Below, in pieces: positions 1-7,906 of a stretch of 64,000 bases of DNA. The notes under the pieces are model-generated. The model did no database searches. It had not been told where the DNA came from and saw only the letters and a list, made by a program, of their open reading frames with translations. The position numbers and the translations under genes are program-made. Every line of letters begins with the position of its first letter. Position 1 is the stretch's first letter. Origin of the DNA: Alcaligenaceae bacterium (GTDB taxonomy: Bacteria; Pseudomonadota; Gammaproteobacteria; Burkholderiales; Burkholderiaceae_B); contig JAUNUJ010000001.1 in the NCBI GenBank assembly GCA_030538235.1, positions 46,978 to 110,977 on the forward strand, given 5' to 3'.

Positions 1-3000
1 ATCTTGAAGATCGATGTGAAAGCGACCGACCGTAATGGCAATGACGTGACCGCCACCGATGCTGACCTTACCGACAACGTCTTGGATACCACTGCCCCGA
101 TGTTGACGGTAGTGGCCCCAGACCTCACGAACGACAACACTCCGACCATCACTGGTACGACTGATGCACCGGACAATAGTGTGGTGACGATTGTGGTAAC
201 GGATGCGAACGGTGATACACAAACACTGACTACGACCGTAACAGGTGGCACCTACACGGTAGACGTGCCAACGGCCTTACCTGACGGTAAGTACGATGTG
301 ACCGCTAGCGTTAGCGATAATGCTGGAAACACAGCGACCGCGACCGATGCGGGCAATATGGTAGATACCATTGCGCCAACCCTTACCGTGGTAGCCCCAG
401 ATCTCACGAACGACAATACACCGACCATCACGGGTGAGACTGATGCGCCAGCAGATAGTACAGTAACCATCGTGGTAACAGATGCGAATAATGTTGAACA
501 AACATTGACTGCTATTGTTGGTGCGGATGGCAAGTACAGTGTTGATGTTCCAACGGCCTTACCAGACGGTAAGTACGATGTGACAGCAAGCGTGTCGGAT
601 GCGGCAGGTAACACTGCAACTGCAACGGATGCGGGCAATATGGTAGATACCATTGCGCCAACCCTTACCGTGGTAGCACCAGACCTCACGAACGACAACA
701 CACCGACCATCACGGGTGAGACTGATGCACCAGCAGGTAGTACAGTAACCATCGTGGTAAAAGATGCAAATAATGTTGAACAAACATTGACTGCTATTGT
801 TGGTGCGGATGGCAAGTACAGCGTTGACGTGCTAACAGCCTTACCTGACGGTAAGTACGATGTGACTGCTAGCGTTAGCGATAATGCTGGAAACACAGCA
901 ACAGCGACCGATGATGGCAACATGATTGACACCAAAGCGCCGAATGTTTACACCACAACCTTAACGCTTGATCCAATTACGGCAGACAATATGTTGACGG
1001 CCGCGGAAGTAGGCACTGATATTCCTGTGACTGGTGAAGTGTCAGGTGAGTTTACTGTTGGCGATACCGTTACAGTGACAGTGAATGATAAAGAATTCAC
1101 AACCACAGTAGCGGCAGATGGTAGCTTCAGTGTGAGCGTTCCAGGTAGCGACTTATTAGCAGATACCGATAAGATGGTTGAAGCAACTGTGGTGGCGACG
1201 GATCCTGCAGGTAACCAAGGCAGTATTTATGGTTCGCAGTTGTACACCATTGATCAAACACCTCCAACGATTACGATCACTGATGATAAGGATGATACAG
1301 TTGCAACTAAGGATCCAATTACCTTTACACTTACACCAAGTGAAGCTGTAACTGGCCTTGAGCAAAACGACCTAATGGTTATGAACGGTACCATTACAAG
1401 CTATGTCGCGAATGATGATGGTACGGTGACTGTGGTGGTGACACCAAATGAGGGTATCGAATCTTCTGTCATCTTAACGGTGGTAGCGGATGCTGCAACT
1501 AACGTTCTTGGTGTAGGTACACTTGAAGCAAGCAATACGCAACTTATTGATACGCTTGCACCAACGCCTACTATTGCTCTTGCTTATGACACAGGTCTCA
1601 GCAGTGTTGACGGCATTACTAACAACGGTATGCTTAATGTAAATGCTGGTGAAGGTGGTACGATCACAAGCATTGTGGCCACTAAGGCTGATGGCTCTAC
1701 CATTACCTTACCCTCTGGTAGCTACAATCTACCAGAGGGTGTGTATACAAGCGTTGTCGTAACAAGTGAAGATGCCGCAGGTAATATTGGTGAGGGCACG
1801 TTGAATAATGTGACCGTAGACAAAACGCTACCAACTATTGCAATTACAGCCGATACGACTGATCCATTGCTTGTAGGTAACACAGCGAGCATTACATTTA
1901 CATTATCTGAGCCAAGTGCAGACTTTACTCAGGAAGATGTTAATGTAACTGGTGGCACCTTAAGTGCTTTGACGAAAGTAAGCGATTCTGTTTACACGGC
2001 AACATTTACACCAACTGCCAATAGCACAACTGAAGGTGTTATTAGCGTTGACAGTAATAAGTTCAGTGATACAGCGGGTAACGTTAACGCTGATGGTGCC
2101 GAGGCAAATAATACATTAACACTCGATGTGAATACTGTTCCACCTCTAGTCATTACGAATGTTGTCGCTACAACGCCAACAGTGAATGAAGGTGCTGATG
2201 TTGTATTTACTGTTAACCTTGAGGCAGATCATCCAGGAGGTATGATTGCAGCGCCAGTACTTGGTGGTTCAGCAATCGGTGGTGGTGTTGACTATGGCAC
2301 ACCAATTTATAGTGACGGTGCATTTTTAAATGAAGATGGTGACTTAGTTATTGATCCAGGTGTTACAAGCTTTACCGTAACTTACCCGACGATTGCGGAT
2401 AATTTCACTGAGTTAGGCTCTGAGACATTGTCTTTTGAACTCGGTGGTAAAACAGCAACGGCAACTATCACGGACTCTTCATTATCGATTGTGAACATCA
2501 ATATCAGCAATGGTATTTTTGAAACGTTCGAAAGTAATAGTACGACTGACCCAGACTCATATCTAACGTATGATGTGACTTTGGAAAAGGCAGCGCTAGT
2601 AGACACAACCGTAGTGATTACCTTAGATACCACAGCAGCGAATGCTGCAGTGGCGGCTGATTACACTGTGATCGTGGGTGACGGTGTGGTGTACAACGCC
2701 GCCAACAACACCGTGACGGTAACCTTCAAGGCTGGTGAAACGGCGCACAGCTTCAAGATCGATCCGATTCTGGAAGCCCTGAGCGGTACGTATGCCGGGG
2801 AACCTGACGAAGTGGTGAAGGCGACCATCACCAGCCACGTTAATCTGGCCAAGGGCGTCGACGATGTAGCCACAGGGACCATTATTGATACCTCGCCGGT
2901 GGCGGCCCTGAACCTGACAGGTGACTGGAGCCTGAAAGTAGCCCCGAATGAGGGCGATCTACCTGGTACTGGACTTACTGGAGGTCAACGTCTAGAGGGT

Positions 3001-4227
3001 GACGGCGGTATTCTGCACACCAACTACGACGATGTGACGTATATCGGCTTCTTCCAGGACGGCACACGTGATCCAGGCTTGCTGTCAGGTTTTATCTCTC
3101 ATGCGCCTACAGGTGGTAATGGCAGCATTACTGATGGTGATGGCAGCACCCGGGGTACCATCGATATGGCGGCAGGCAATGACTTGCTCAAGATCGACAA
3201 GGACCAGCAGGCATTTACCAGTATCTACCTGGGGGAGGGCGATGACCAGTACATCGTTGGTAGAGGCATCAACGGTAGCGCTGCCTATGTCTTTGGCGAG
3301 TCTGGCAACGACGTCATTGAAGCAGGCGGTGGCTTGACTGCTGGCGGGAATGTGTACGCTGGTAGTGGTAGCGATACGGTCAAGTTCGGCGGTGCTGTGG
3401 ATAACAGTCTGATTGACTTGGGTAGTGGTCGTGCCATGCCGTCGGAGTACCGCCAGTTCTACCAGGATGGTGTCACCAGCCTGGGCAACGACAACAACAC
3501 TGACCTGGCAACGGATACCAACTCCCTGACCATTGGTGGTCGTGTATATGGCTCTGATATCTACGGTGGTGCTGGCGATGACATATTGTCTATCGGTGGT
3601 AATATTGGTGGTGTTCGGTCGACTATTAACTTGGGCGATGGTAATAACCAGGTAACCGCGCAAGGCATGAATGCCAACTCCAGTCTGACAACTGGCTCTG
3701 GTAATGATGTTGCCGTGTTCTCAGGATCGATTGGTGATCTTCTCAGTGGCGGTACCGTAGATCTAGGTGCTGGTGATGATGTTCTTACTGTTAATAACAT
3801 TAATGGTACTGGTGTTGTCAAAGGCGGTGATGGTTACGACAAGTTGCATATCACTGGTAATGTTACCAATAATATTGGTGATATCAGAAGCTTTGAGGAA
3901 GTTCACTTAGATGGTAACGTTAAATTGAACGTGAAATATAGTGAGCTCCTGAAAGGTGCTACAGGACCAGTTAAGGTCTTTGGTGATGCTGGTGATACTG
4001 TAGACTTGGGTGGTAACGGGGCTATCTATAATAACCCTGGTGCTGGATACTATGGTGATGACGCTAACATTTCAAATCTGCGCGGTTCTTGGCAGAAAAG
4101 TGGTGCACAAACGGATGCTAGTGGTGTGACCTTTGATGTGTATCAATACCATGCATCTCCAGCTAGTGGTGGTGCTATTGATACCACCAACCAAATCTTA
4201 GTTCAACAAGGTATTAACATCATCTAA
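1..4227 (+). CDS. Giant repeat adhesin, C-terminal part (5' end outside window)
   Basis: The reading frame is open from the first base, so only the last ~1409 residues are visible. Residues ~30-310 are three near-identical ~93-residue Ig-like repeats, each with an APDLTNDNTPTITG core. More divergent Ig/cadherin-like units follow to about residue 700. Calx-beta-like segments follow (~715-960), then a glycine/aspartate-rich region (~1040-1280) with RTX-like motifs such as GGAGDDIL, GEGDDQY and GAGDDVL, and a short C-terminal tail. This architecture fits a large surface adhesin exported by a type I secretion system with an uncleaved C-terminal signal. The convergent operon at 4792-11553 encodes such a system, and I infer it is the exporter. 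Codon use shifts along the gene: GC-rich at about 2640-3560, more AT-rich at 960-2640 and after 3560. The N-terminal retention module, if any, lies outside the window. Confidence 0.85.
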   Translation: MLKIDVKATDRNGNDVTATDADLTDNVLDTTAPMLTVVAPDLTNDNTPTITGTTDAPDNSVVTIVVTDANGDTQTLTTTVTGGTYTVDVPTALPDGKYDVTASVSDNAGNTATATDAGNMVDTIAPTLTVVAPDLTNDNTPTITGETDAPADSTVTIVVTDANNVEQTLTAIVGADGKYSVDVPTALPDGKYDVTASVSDAAGNTATATDAGNMVDTIAPTLTVVAPDLTNDNTPTITGETDAPAGSTVTIVVKDANNVEQTLTAIVGADGKYSVDVLTALPDGKYDVTASVSDNAGNTATATDDGNMIDTKAPNVYTTTLTLDPITADNMLTAAEVGTDIPVTGEVSGEFTVGDTVTVTVNDKEFTTTVAADGSFSVSVPGSDLLADTDKMVEATVVATDPAGNQGSIYGSQLYTIDQTPPTITITDDKDDTVATKDPITFTLTPSEAVTGLEQNDLMVMNGTITSYVANDDGTVTVVVTPNEGIESSVILTVVADAATNVLGVGTLEASNTQLIDTLAPTPTIALAYDTGLSSVDGITNNGMLNVNAGEGGTITSIVATKADGSTITLPSGSYNLPEGVYTSVVVTSEDAAGNIGEGTLNNVTVDKTLPTIAITADTTDPLLVGNTASITFTLSEPSADFTQEDVNVTGGTLSALTKVSDSVYTATFTPTANSTTEGVISVDSNKFSDTAGNVNADGAEANNTLTLDVNTVPPLVITNVVATTPTVNEGADVVFTVNLEADHPGGMIAAPVLGGSAIGGGVDYGTPIYSDGAFLNEDGDLVIDPGVTSFTVTYPTIADNFTELGSETLSFELGGKTATATITDSSLSIVNINISNGIFETFESNSTTDPDSYLTYDVTLEKAALVDTTVVITLDTTAANAAVAADYTVIVGDGVVYNAANNTVTVTFKAGETAHSFKIDPILEALSGTYAGEPDEVVKATITSHVNLAKGVDDVATGTIIDTSPVAALNLTGDWSLKVAPNEGDLPGTGLTGGQRLEGDGGILHTNYDDVTYIGFFQDGTRDPGLLSGFISHAPTGGNGSITDGDGSTRGTIDMAAGNDLLKIDKDQQAFTSIYLGEGDDQYIVGRGINGSAAYVFGESGNDVIEAGGGLTAGGNVYAGSGSDTVKFGGAVDNSLIDLGSGRAMPSEYRQFYQDGVTSLGNDNNTDLATDTNSLTIGGRVYGSDIYGGAGDDILSIGGNIGGVRSTINLGDGNNQVTAQGMNANSSLTTGSGNDVAVFSGSIGDLLSGGTVDLGAGDDVLTVNNINGTGVVKGGDGYDKLHITGNVTNNIGDIRSFEEVHLDGNVKLNVKYSELLKGATGPVKVFGDAGDTVDLGGNGAIYNNPGAGYYGDDANISNLRGSWQKSGAQTDASGVTFDVYQYHASPASGGAIDTTNQILVQQGINII
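91..933 (+). repeat. Three tandem ~280-bp repeats coding Ig-like domains
   Basis: The block beginning CTCACGAACGAC recurs at 124, 403 and 685, giving periods of 279 and 282 bp. The copies are close to identical at the DNA level, for example GGTGCGGATGGCAAGTACAG in copies two and three. Such arrays usually gain or lose units by homologous recombination. The array may continue upstream of the window. Confidence 0.9.
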
Positions 4228-4260
4228 TCCCTATTAACCTTAACTTAACCCTCTAATCAG

Positions 4261-4290
4261 CCGCCCCTCTTGGGGCGGTTGTTGTTTTGT
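4261..4290 (+). terminator. Rho-independent terminator after the adhesin
   Basis: A 7-bp perfect GC stem (CCGCCCC / GGGGCGG) with a TCTT loop is followed by TTGTTGTTTT. It lies 33 bp after the adhesin stop codon. Confidence 0.8.
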
Positions 4291-4355
4291 ACACCTTAGT
4301 TAGCACCGATCGTAAGGTAAGCGTTCGGTGAACACCACTTGACGTCTTCTAAACG

Positions 4356-4387
4356 AACACTGCCCCGATAGATTCGGGGCAGTGTTT
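4356..4387. terminator. Strong hairpin inside the IS66 end
   Basis: A 13-bp perfect stem (AACACTGCCCCGA and its complement) closes a 5-base TAGAT loop. It has only a short T-rich flank (TATT on the plus side). It could block transcription between the convergent adhesin and secretion operons, or simply be a subterminal structure of the insertion sequence. Confidence 0.45.
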
Positions 4388-4421
4388 ATTCCGCAGTGGC
4401 GGTTGGGGTGTTCGACGTTTG

Positions 4422-4649
4422 TCAGCGGTTGGGTAAGAGCTCGACAATATCCTTTGTCTGCTGTGTCGGTAGCCGCTCGAGCACGTCTTTGAGGTAGGCG
4501 TAGGGGTCATGGTTATTGAGTTTGGTCGATTGAATTAAAGACATCACGTCAGCCGCACGACGGCAGGTCTTCTCAGAACCCACAAAGAGCCAGTTCTTGC
4601 GACCTATCACCACGGGACGAATCAGATTCTCCACCGCGTTATTATCCAC
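4422..4649 (-). pseudogene. IS66-family transposase TnpC, C-terminal fragment
   Basis: The 75 codons read DNNAVENLIRPVVIGRKNW and continue through LFVGSEKTCRRAADVMSLI, the hallmark tail of IS66 TnpC. Here ENxIRPxxxGRKNWLF follows the last catalytic region of the DDE domain. A TAA stop lies in frame four codons upstream of the apparent GTG, and the remaining several hundred residues are absent. The fragment is a relic of a deletion, not a functional gene. Confidence 0.8.
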
Positions 4650-4791
4650 ATCGGCAGCTTAGCGTCATTCAAGATGCGAGCCCGAGCGGTGCTGAAGTCT
4701 TCACCCATTGGCTATAGCTTTCAGCTTACTGTTGATGATCAACCAGAGCGAGCACTCACTATTTATAGCCATTCAAGACTGATTTTATACT

Positions 4792-6558
4792 TTAAAAACT
4801 ACCGCTAATATTCAGTTGTAATTGCTCTGTGCGGTCACCGGGGTATTTTTTAATAGGTACAGCATACGAGACCGATAAGACACCCGAAGGGAATTGCCAT
4901 TGCAAGGACAGGCCGGTGGAGACGCGGATGTTTTTTGAGCGGTGATTGTCGACGGCTAGCGCATGTCTGAGTTTATCGTTGGTCTCCCAGACCGAGGCCG
5001 CATCAACAAAAATCGAGGTACGGAAGTTACTCCGATAGGCTTGTGGGATAAAGAAACTCGGCATAATCAACTCTATGCTTCCCGCCGCTAAGGCATTGCC
5101 GCCAATCGTTTGGTGGCTGCGTTTATTGTACAGTTGAGGGTTAGTGGCAACTGTCTGCAAGGCGCTTGAGCTGTAAACTGCGCGTGGACCCACCGTGCCA
5201 TAAGCAAAGCCACGCAAGCTGCCTGTACCCCCTGCGCTAAAGTTCTGATAAAAGGGTACATGATGTTTATCCATACCACGTGCATAGCCTAGACTGGCTT
5301 TAGCGCCGATAACCCAGGTATGTGACGCGTTCAGAGCTTGATAGCCTTCAGCATCCAGTTTAACCTTATAGTATTTATTGTCGGAACCTGGTAGGGTGGC
5401 AGTACCTTCAAGCTTCACTTCAAAACCTTCACTTGGTAAGAACTTGCGATTAAAGCTATTGTATTTCCAGCCAAACACTAAGTCCAAATCATTGGCTTTA
5501 AAGTCCCATTGCTGTTGCTTAACAGAGCGTAAGTAGACGGCACGATGATACTCTGGCACAAAGTCGTCAATTTGAGTATGCGTGTAGCGCAGTCCTGCAA
5601 AATAAGAACTATGGCGATTGATAGGGAAGTTGAGTAGCGCTTGTAAACCAAGAGTTTTACGGTGATAGGGAGCAGCGGTTTTACTGTGTTTATTATCAAA
5701 TGAGTCGTAGAAGATATTACTATCTAAGCGAATGCCTTCTTTTAAGAAATTAGGCTTGCTAATACCGAGATCGAGATTGGTCTCATAGCGATCATGTAAA
5801 CCCGATAGGCGCAAGGAGGCATCGCTACCGAATAAACGACGTTTAATCAGGCTGATATGATACTTTGTCCCCTTATTACCATAGCCTAAGCCGAGCGACA
5901 CGGTGCCGTCACGACGATATTCATCATCGTCATCTTCGGACTCGTCGTCAGTTTCATCGTAGACCGATTCATAAGGGATTTTATAGCGAGTTTCATCGCC
6001 GGAGGTCGTATTGTGAACGGTGGTTTTATTATCCGCACTAGGAGTGTGCGCTACTGGTTCATTGCTTTTTACCGTAGTGTCACTGTCTACGGAAGGCTCG
6101 CTAAGGTGTTTTGAAGGTGTATAGGCAGATTCAGTATAAATATCATCGGCATAGGGGTCATTATTATAGCCTTCGGGTATGCCTTGTTTATTAACACTTT
6201 CGTTAATGTACAGTTCAATCTCGACTTGTCCGGCGTCTATGCTCTTAACACGGGTTTCAACCTGAGCTTCATGACGACGAAAATAGCGATAATGATCAAG
6301 TATATGTTGTCGCAAGACCTCTAAGTTATCAGGATTAAGTGCCTGACCAAACACGATTCCATTGGCTTCAAGGTTCTGCTCCAGCGCATCGGTCGGGATC
6401 GAAGAATCTCCGCTGATGGTAACCTTAGCGATGGTGGCTGTCTGTGCGCTGTTGCTTACTAGCTCACTTGCTGTCGCACTCAAATCAGTCACATTATCTT
6501 GTGCATAGACCTGAGGGCTAAGGCAGAGGAGAAGACCGAGTAAACTGTATTTTTTCAT
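4792..6558 (-). CDS. Omp85-family outer-membrane protein with one POTRA domain
   Basis: I chose the ATG at 6558 (588 residues) because it begins a clear signal peptide, MKKYSLLGLLLCLSPQVYA. The frame runs open to a TTG at 6627 without such a signal. Residues ~45-125 resemble a single POTRA domain. A low-complexity, very acidic linker (DDESEDDDDE) follows, then a C-terminal beta-barrel of the bacterial surface antigen (D15) type. The barrel has the conserved GGTGSLRGF...GPR segment near residue 448, where the RGF motif sits in loop 6 of BamA/TamA. The chain ends in phenylalanine, as barrels recognised by the BAM complex do. It is the last gene of the type I secretion operon, 84 bp after the adaptor gene. 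Its role there is unknown. It could help insert or present the adhesin, or be a TamA-like assembly factor. Confidence 0.75.
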   Translation of the reverse strand: MKKYSLLGLLLCLSPQVYAQDNVTDLSATASELVSNSAQTATIAKVTISGDSSIPTDALEQNLEANGIVFGQALNPDNLEVLRQHILDHYRYFRRHEAQVETRVKSIDAGQVEIELYINESVNKQGIPEGYNNDPYADDIYTESAYTPSKHLSEPSVDSDTTVKSNEPVAHTPSADNKTTVHNTTSGDETRYKIPYESVYDETDDESEDDDDEYRRDGTVSLGLGYGNKGTKYHISLIKRRLFGSDASLRLSGLHDRYETNLDLGISKPNFLKEGIRLDSNIFYDSFDNKHSKTAAPYHRKTLGLQALLNFPINRHSSYFAGLRYTHTQIDDFVPEYHRAVYLRSVKQQQWDFKANDLDLVFGWKYNSFNRKFLPSEGFEVKLEGTATLPGSDNKYYKVKLDAEGYQALNASHTWVIGAKASLGYARGMDKHHVPFYQNFSAGGTGSLRGFAYGTVGPRAVYSSSALQTVATNPQLYNKRSHQTIGGNALAAGSIELIMPSFFIPQAYRSNFRTSIFVDAASVWETNDKLRHALAVDNHRSKNIRVSTGLSLQWQFPSGVLSVSYAVPIKKYPGDRTEQLQLNISGSF

Positions 6559-6642
6559 GGGTGTATTTTGCTTAGGTGCTTGTGTGAACGAGGTATCCGC
6601 TGATGCCTTGTTCGGTTTTGCTGTCAATTCATATGATGCTAT

Positions 6643-7905
6643 TTATCGCTCTCTTAAGGCTTGTTTCATACGGGTAATCGGTTTGATCAGGTATTCAAAT
6701 ACGGTCTTCTCACCGGTCTTAATATCCACCGTAGTCACCATGCCCGGAATAATCGGCATTGGATTACCATTGCGGTCGGTCAGTACGCTATCCTTGGTCT
6801 GCACAAGAATCCGATAGTATACGGCGTTATTATTCAGTTTAAGTTCACTGCGACTCATCCGCTCATCGGTGAGGGTGTCAGGACTGATCAAGGTCACTTC
6901 ACCATCCAGTCCGCCATAAATCGCAAAATCGTAGGCAGTGATTTTCACTACGGCAGGCAAACCGGGACTGATAAAGGCCACATCATTTGGACGAATATAG
7001 GCTTCTACGAGTAGGGTTTCATCCACCGGCACAATCTCTAAAATGTCTTGTCCTGCGGTCACCACACCACCAATGGTATTGATACGGATGTTCTTCACGA
7101 TACCTTTCATCGGCGCGCGGATTTGTGAACGGTCGACAGGGTCGGCACGCATCGCCATATTTTCACGCGCTTGGGCCAGCTCGGACTCGACTTTAACCAG
7201 TTCGTTATTGGCATCAGTTAAGTAGCGGTTCTCGCGCTCTAGCATCTGTGAATGCAATTCACTGGATTGGCGTTGCATCCGCAAGAGTTCCACTTGGGAA
7301 ACCACGCCACGTTGCACCATAGGGCGGGTGATGCCGATCTCGCGATCGAGGACTGCTTTACTTTGCTTAAAGCCATCGACGGCTTCTTGCATTGCTTTGT
7401 GGCGTGCTTCATAAGCAGCAGTTTCACGTGCTTTAAGCTCCTCAGGGATATTGGCGGGGAACTCAAGCGGTGTGCCATAGGCTTCGGCACGTAGGCGAGC
7501 AATTAAGGCTTCTAAGTTCTCGACCTTGGCCACGCTTTCACGTAAAACGGCTGAGCTGCGGGTGTCATCCAATTTTAAGAGAATCTGGTCTTTTTCAACC
7601 AAATCACCTTCCTTAACATACATGGCTTCAATCGTGCCAGGGTCCAAACTTTGCACAATTTGTTCGCGACTACTGGGGATGATGCGTCCTTCACCACGTG
7701 AGACTTCTTCGAGTGGACTGTGATACGCCCACACTAGAAAGACAATAAAGAACGTCACAAACAACATGATGGTTAAGAAATAGCCATGATGTTTCTCAGT
7801 TTGTAAGGCCGCGTTTAAGTCGTTAAGCAGTTTTAAATCACGCTTTTTAATGCGTTCCTCTTTGCTTGGTGCTTTAACAACGGTGGTAGATGCTTTCGTA
7901 GTCAT
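6643..7905 (-). CDS. Type I secretion membrane fusion protein (HlyD/LapC family)
   Basis: The adaptor joins the inner-membrane ABC exporter to the TolC-like channel. The start is taken as ATG 7905 (420 residues), with AGGAG ten bases upstream, one base after the ABC stop codon. A cytoplasmic N-terminus is followed by one membrane segment (~43-63, LTIMLFVTFFIVFLVWAYHS). A lipoyl-like half-motif (GRIIPSSREQIVQSLDPG) comes next, then long coiled coils (~125-250), a second lipoyl half with RAPMKGIVKNI, and a C-terminal beta-barrel ending in the HlyD-type region GMVTTVDIKTGEKTVFEYL. The length matches the family. Gene order tolC-ABC-hlyD fits adhesin exporters of the LapBCE kind. Confidence 0.9.
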   Translation of the reverse strand: MTTKASTTVVKAPSKEERIKKRDLKLLNDLNAALQTEKHHGYFLTIMLFVTFFIVFLVWAYHSPLEEVSRGEGRIIPSSREQIVQSLDPGTIEAMYVKEGDLVEKDQILLKLDDTRSSAVLRESVAKVENLEALIARLRAEAYGTPLEFPANIPEELKARETAAYEARHKAMQEAVDGFKQSKAVLDREIGITRPMVQRGVVSQVELLRMQRQSSELHSQMLERENRYLTDANNELVKVESELAQARENMAMRADPVDRSQIRAPMKGIVKNIRINTIGGVVTAGQDILEIVPVDETLLVEAYIRPNDVAFISPGLPAVVKITAYDFAIYGGLDGEVTLISPDTLTDERMSRSELKLNNNAVYYRILVQTKDSVLTDRNGNPMPIIPGMVTTVDIKTGEKTVFEYLIKPITRMKQALRER

Positions 7906-7906
7906 A

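Larger units (their letters stand above)
4317..4665. mobile_element. IS66-family remnant (one end plus transposase tail)
   Basis: The left boundary reads GTAAGCGTTCGGTGAACA, starting at 4317. IS66-family terminal repeats typically begin GTAA. Inside it is the C-terminal tail of a TnpC transposase on the minus strand. About 105 bp separates the tnpC stop from the end, as expected for this family. The other end is missing: homology stops near 4660, where a TAA interrupts the frame. Only about 350 bp of an element of more than 2 kb remains, so it cannot move by itself. Confidence 0.7.

Noticed and set aside
91-933. Tandem repeats considered as a CRISPR array
   Set aside because: The units are about 280 bp, coding, and have no short repeat/spacer pattern.
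252-935. 227-codon minus-strand frame under the adhesin repeats, with repeated internal segments
   Set aside because: It is an antisense shadow of the repeated coding sequence and has no ribosome site. The plus-strand protein clearly explains the DNA.
3085-3663. 192-codon minus-strand frame under the RTX-like region
   Set aside because: Antisense shadow of the glycine/aspartate codons of the adhesin; no start signal and no recognisable domain.
4665-4735. Short plus-strand protein-like tail (VIQDASPSGAEVFTHWL then TAG)
   Set aside because: Only about 17 codons beside the IS scar. Possibly a relic of another gene, but too short to support.
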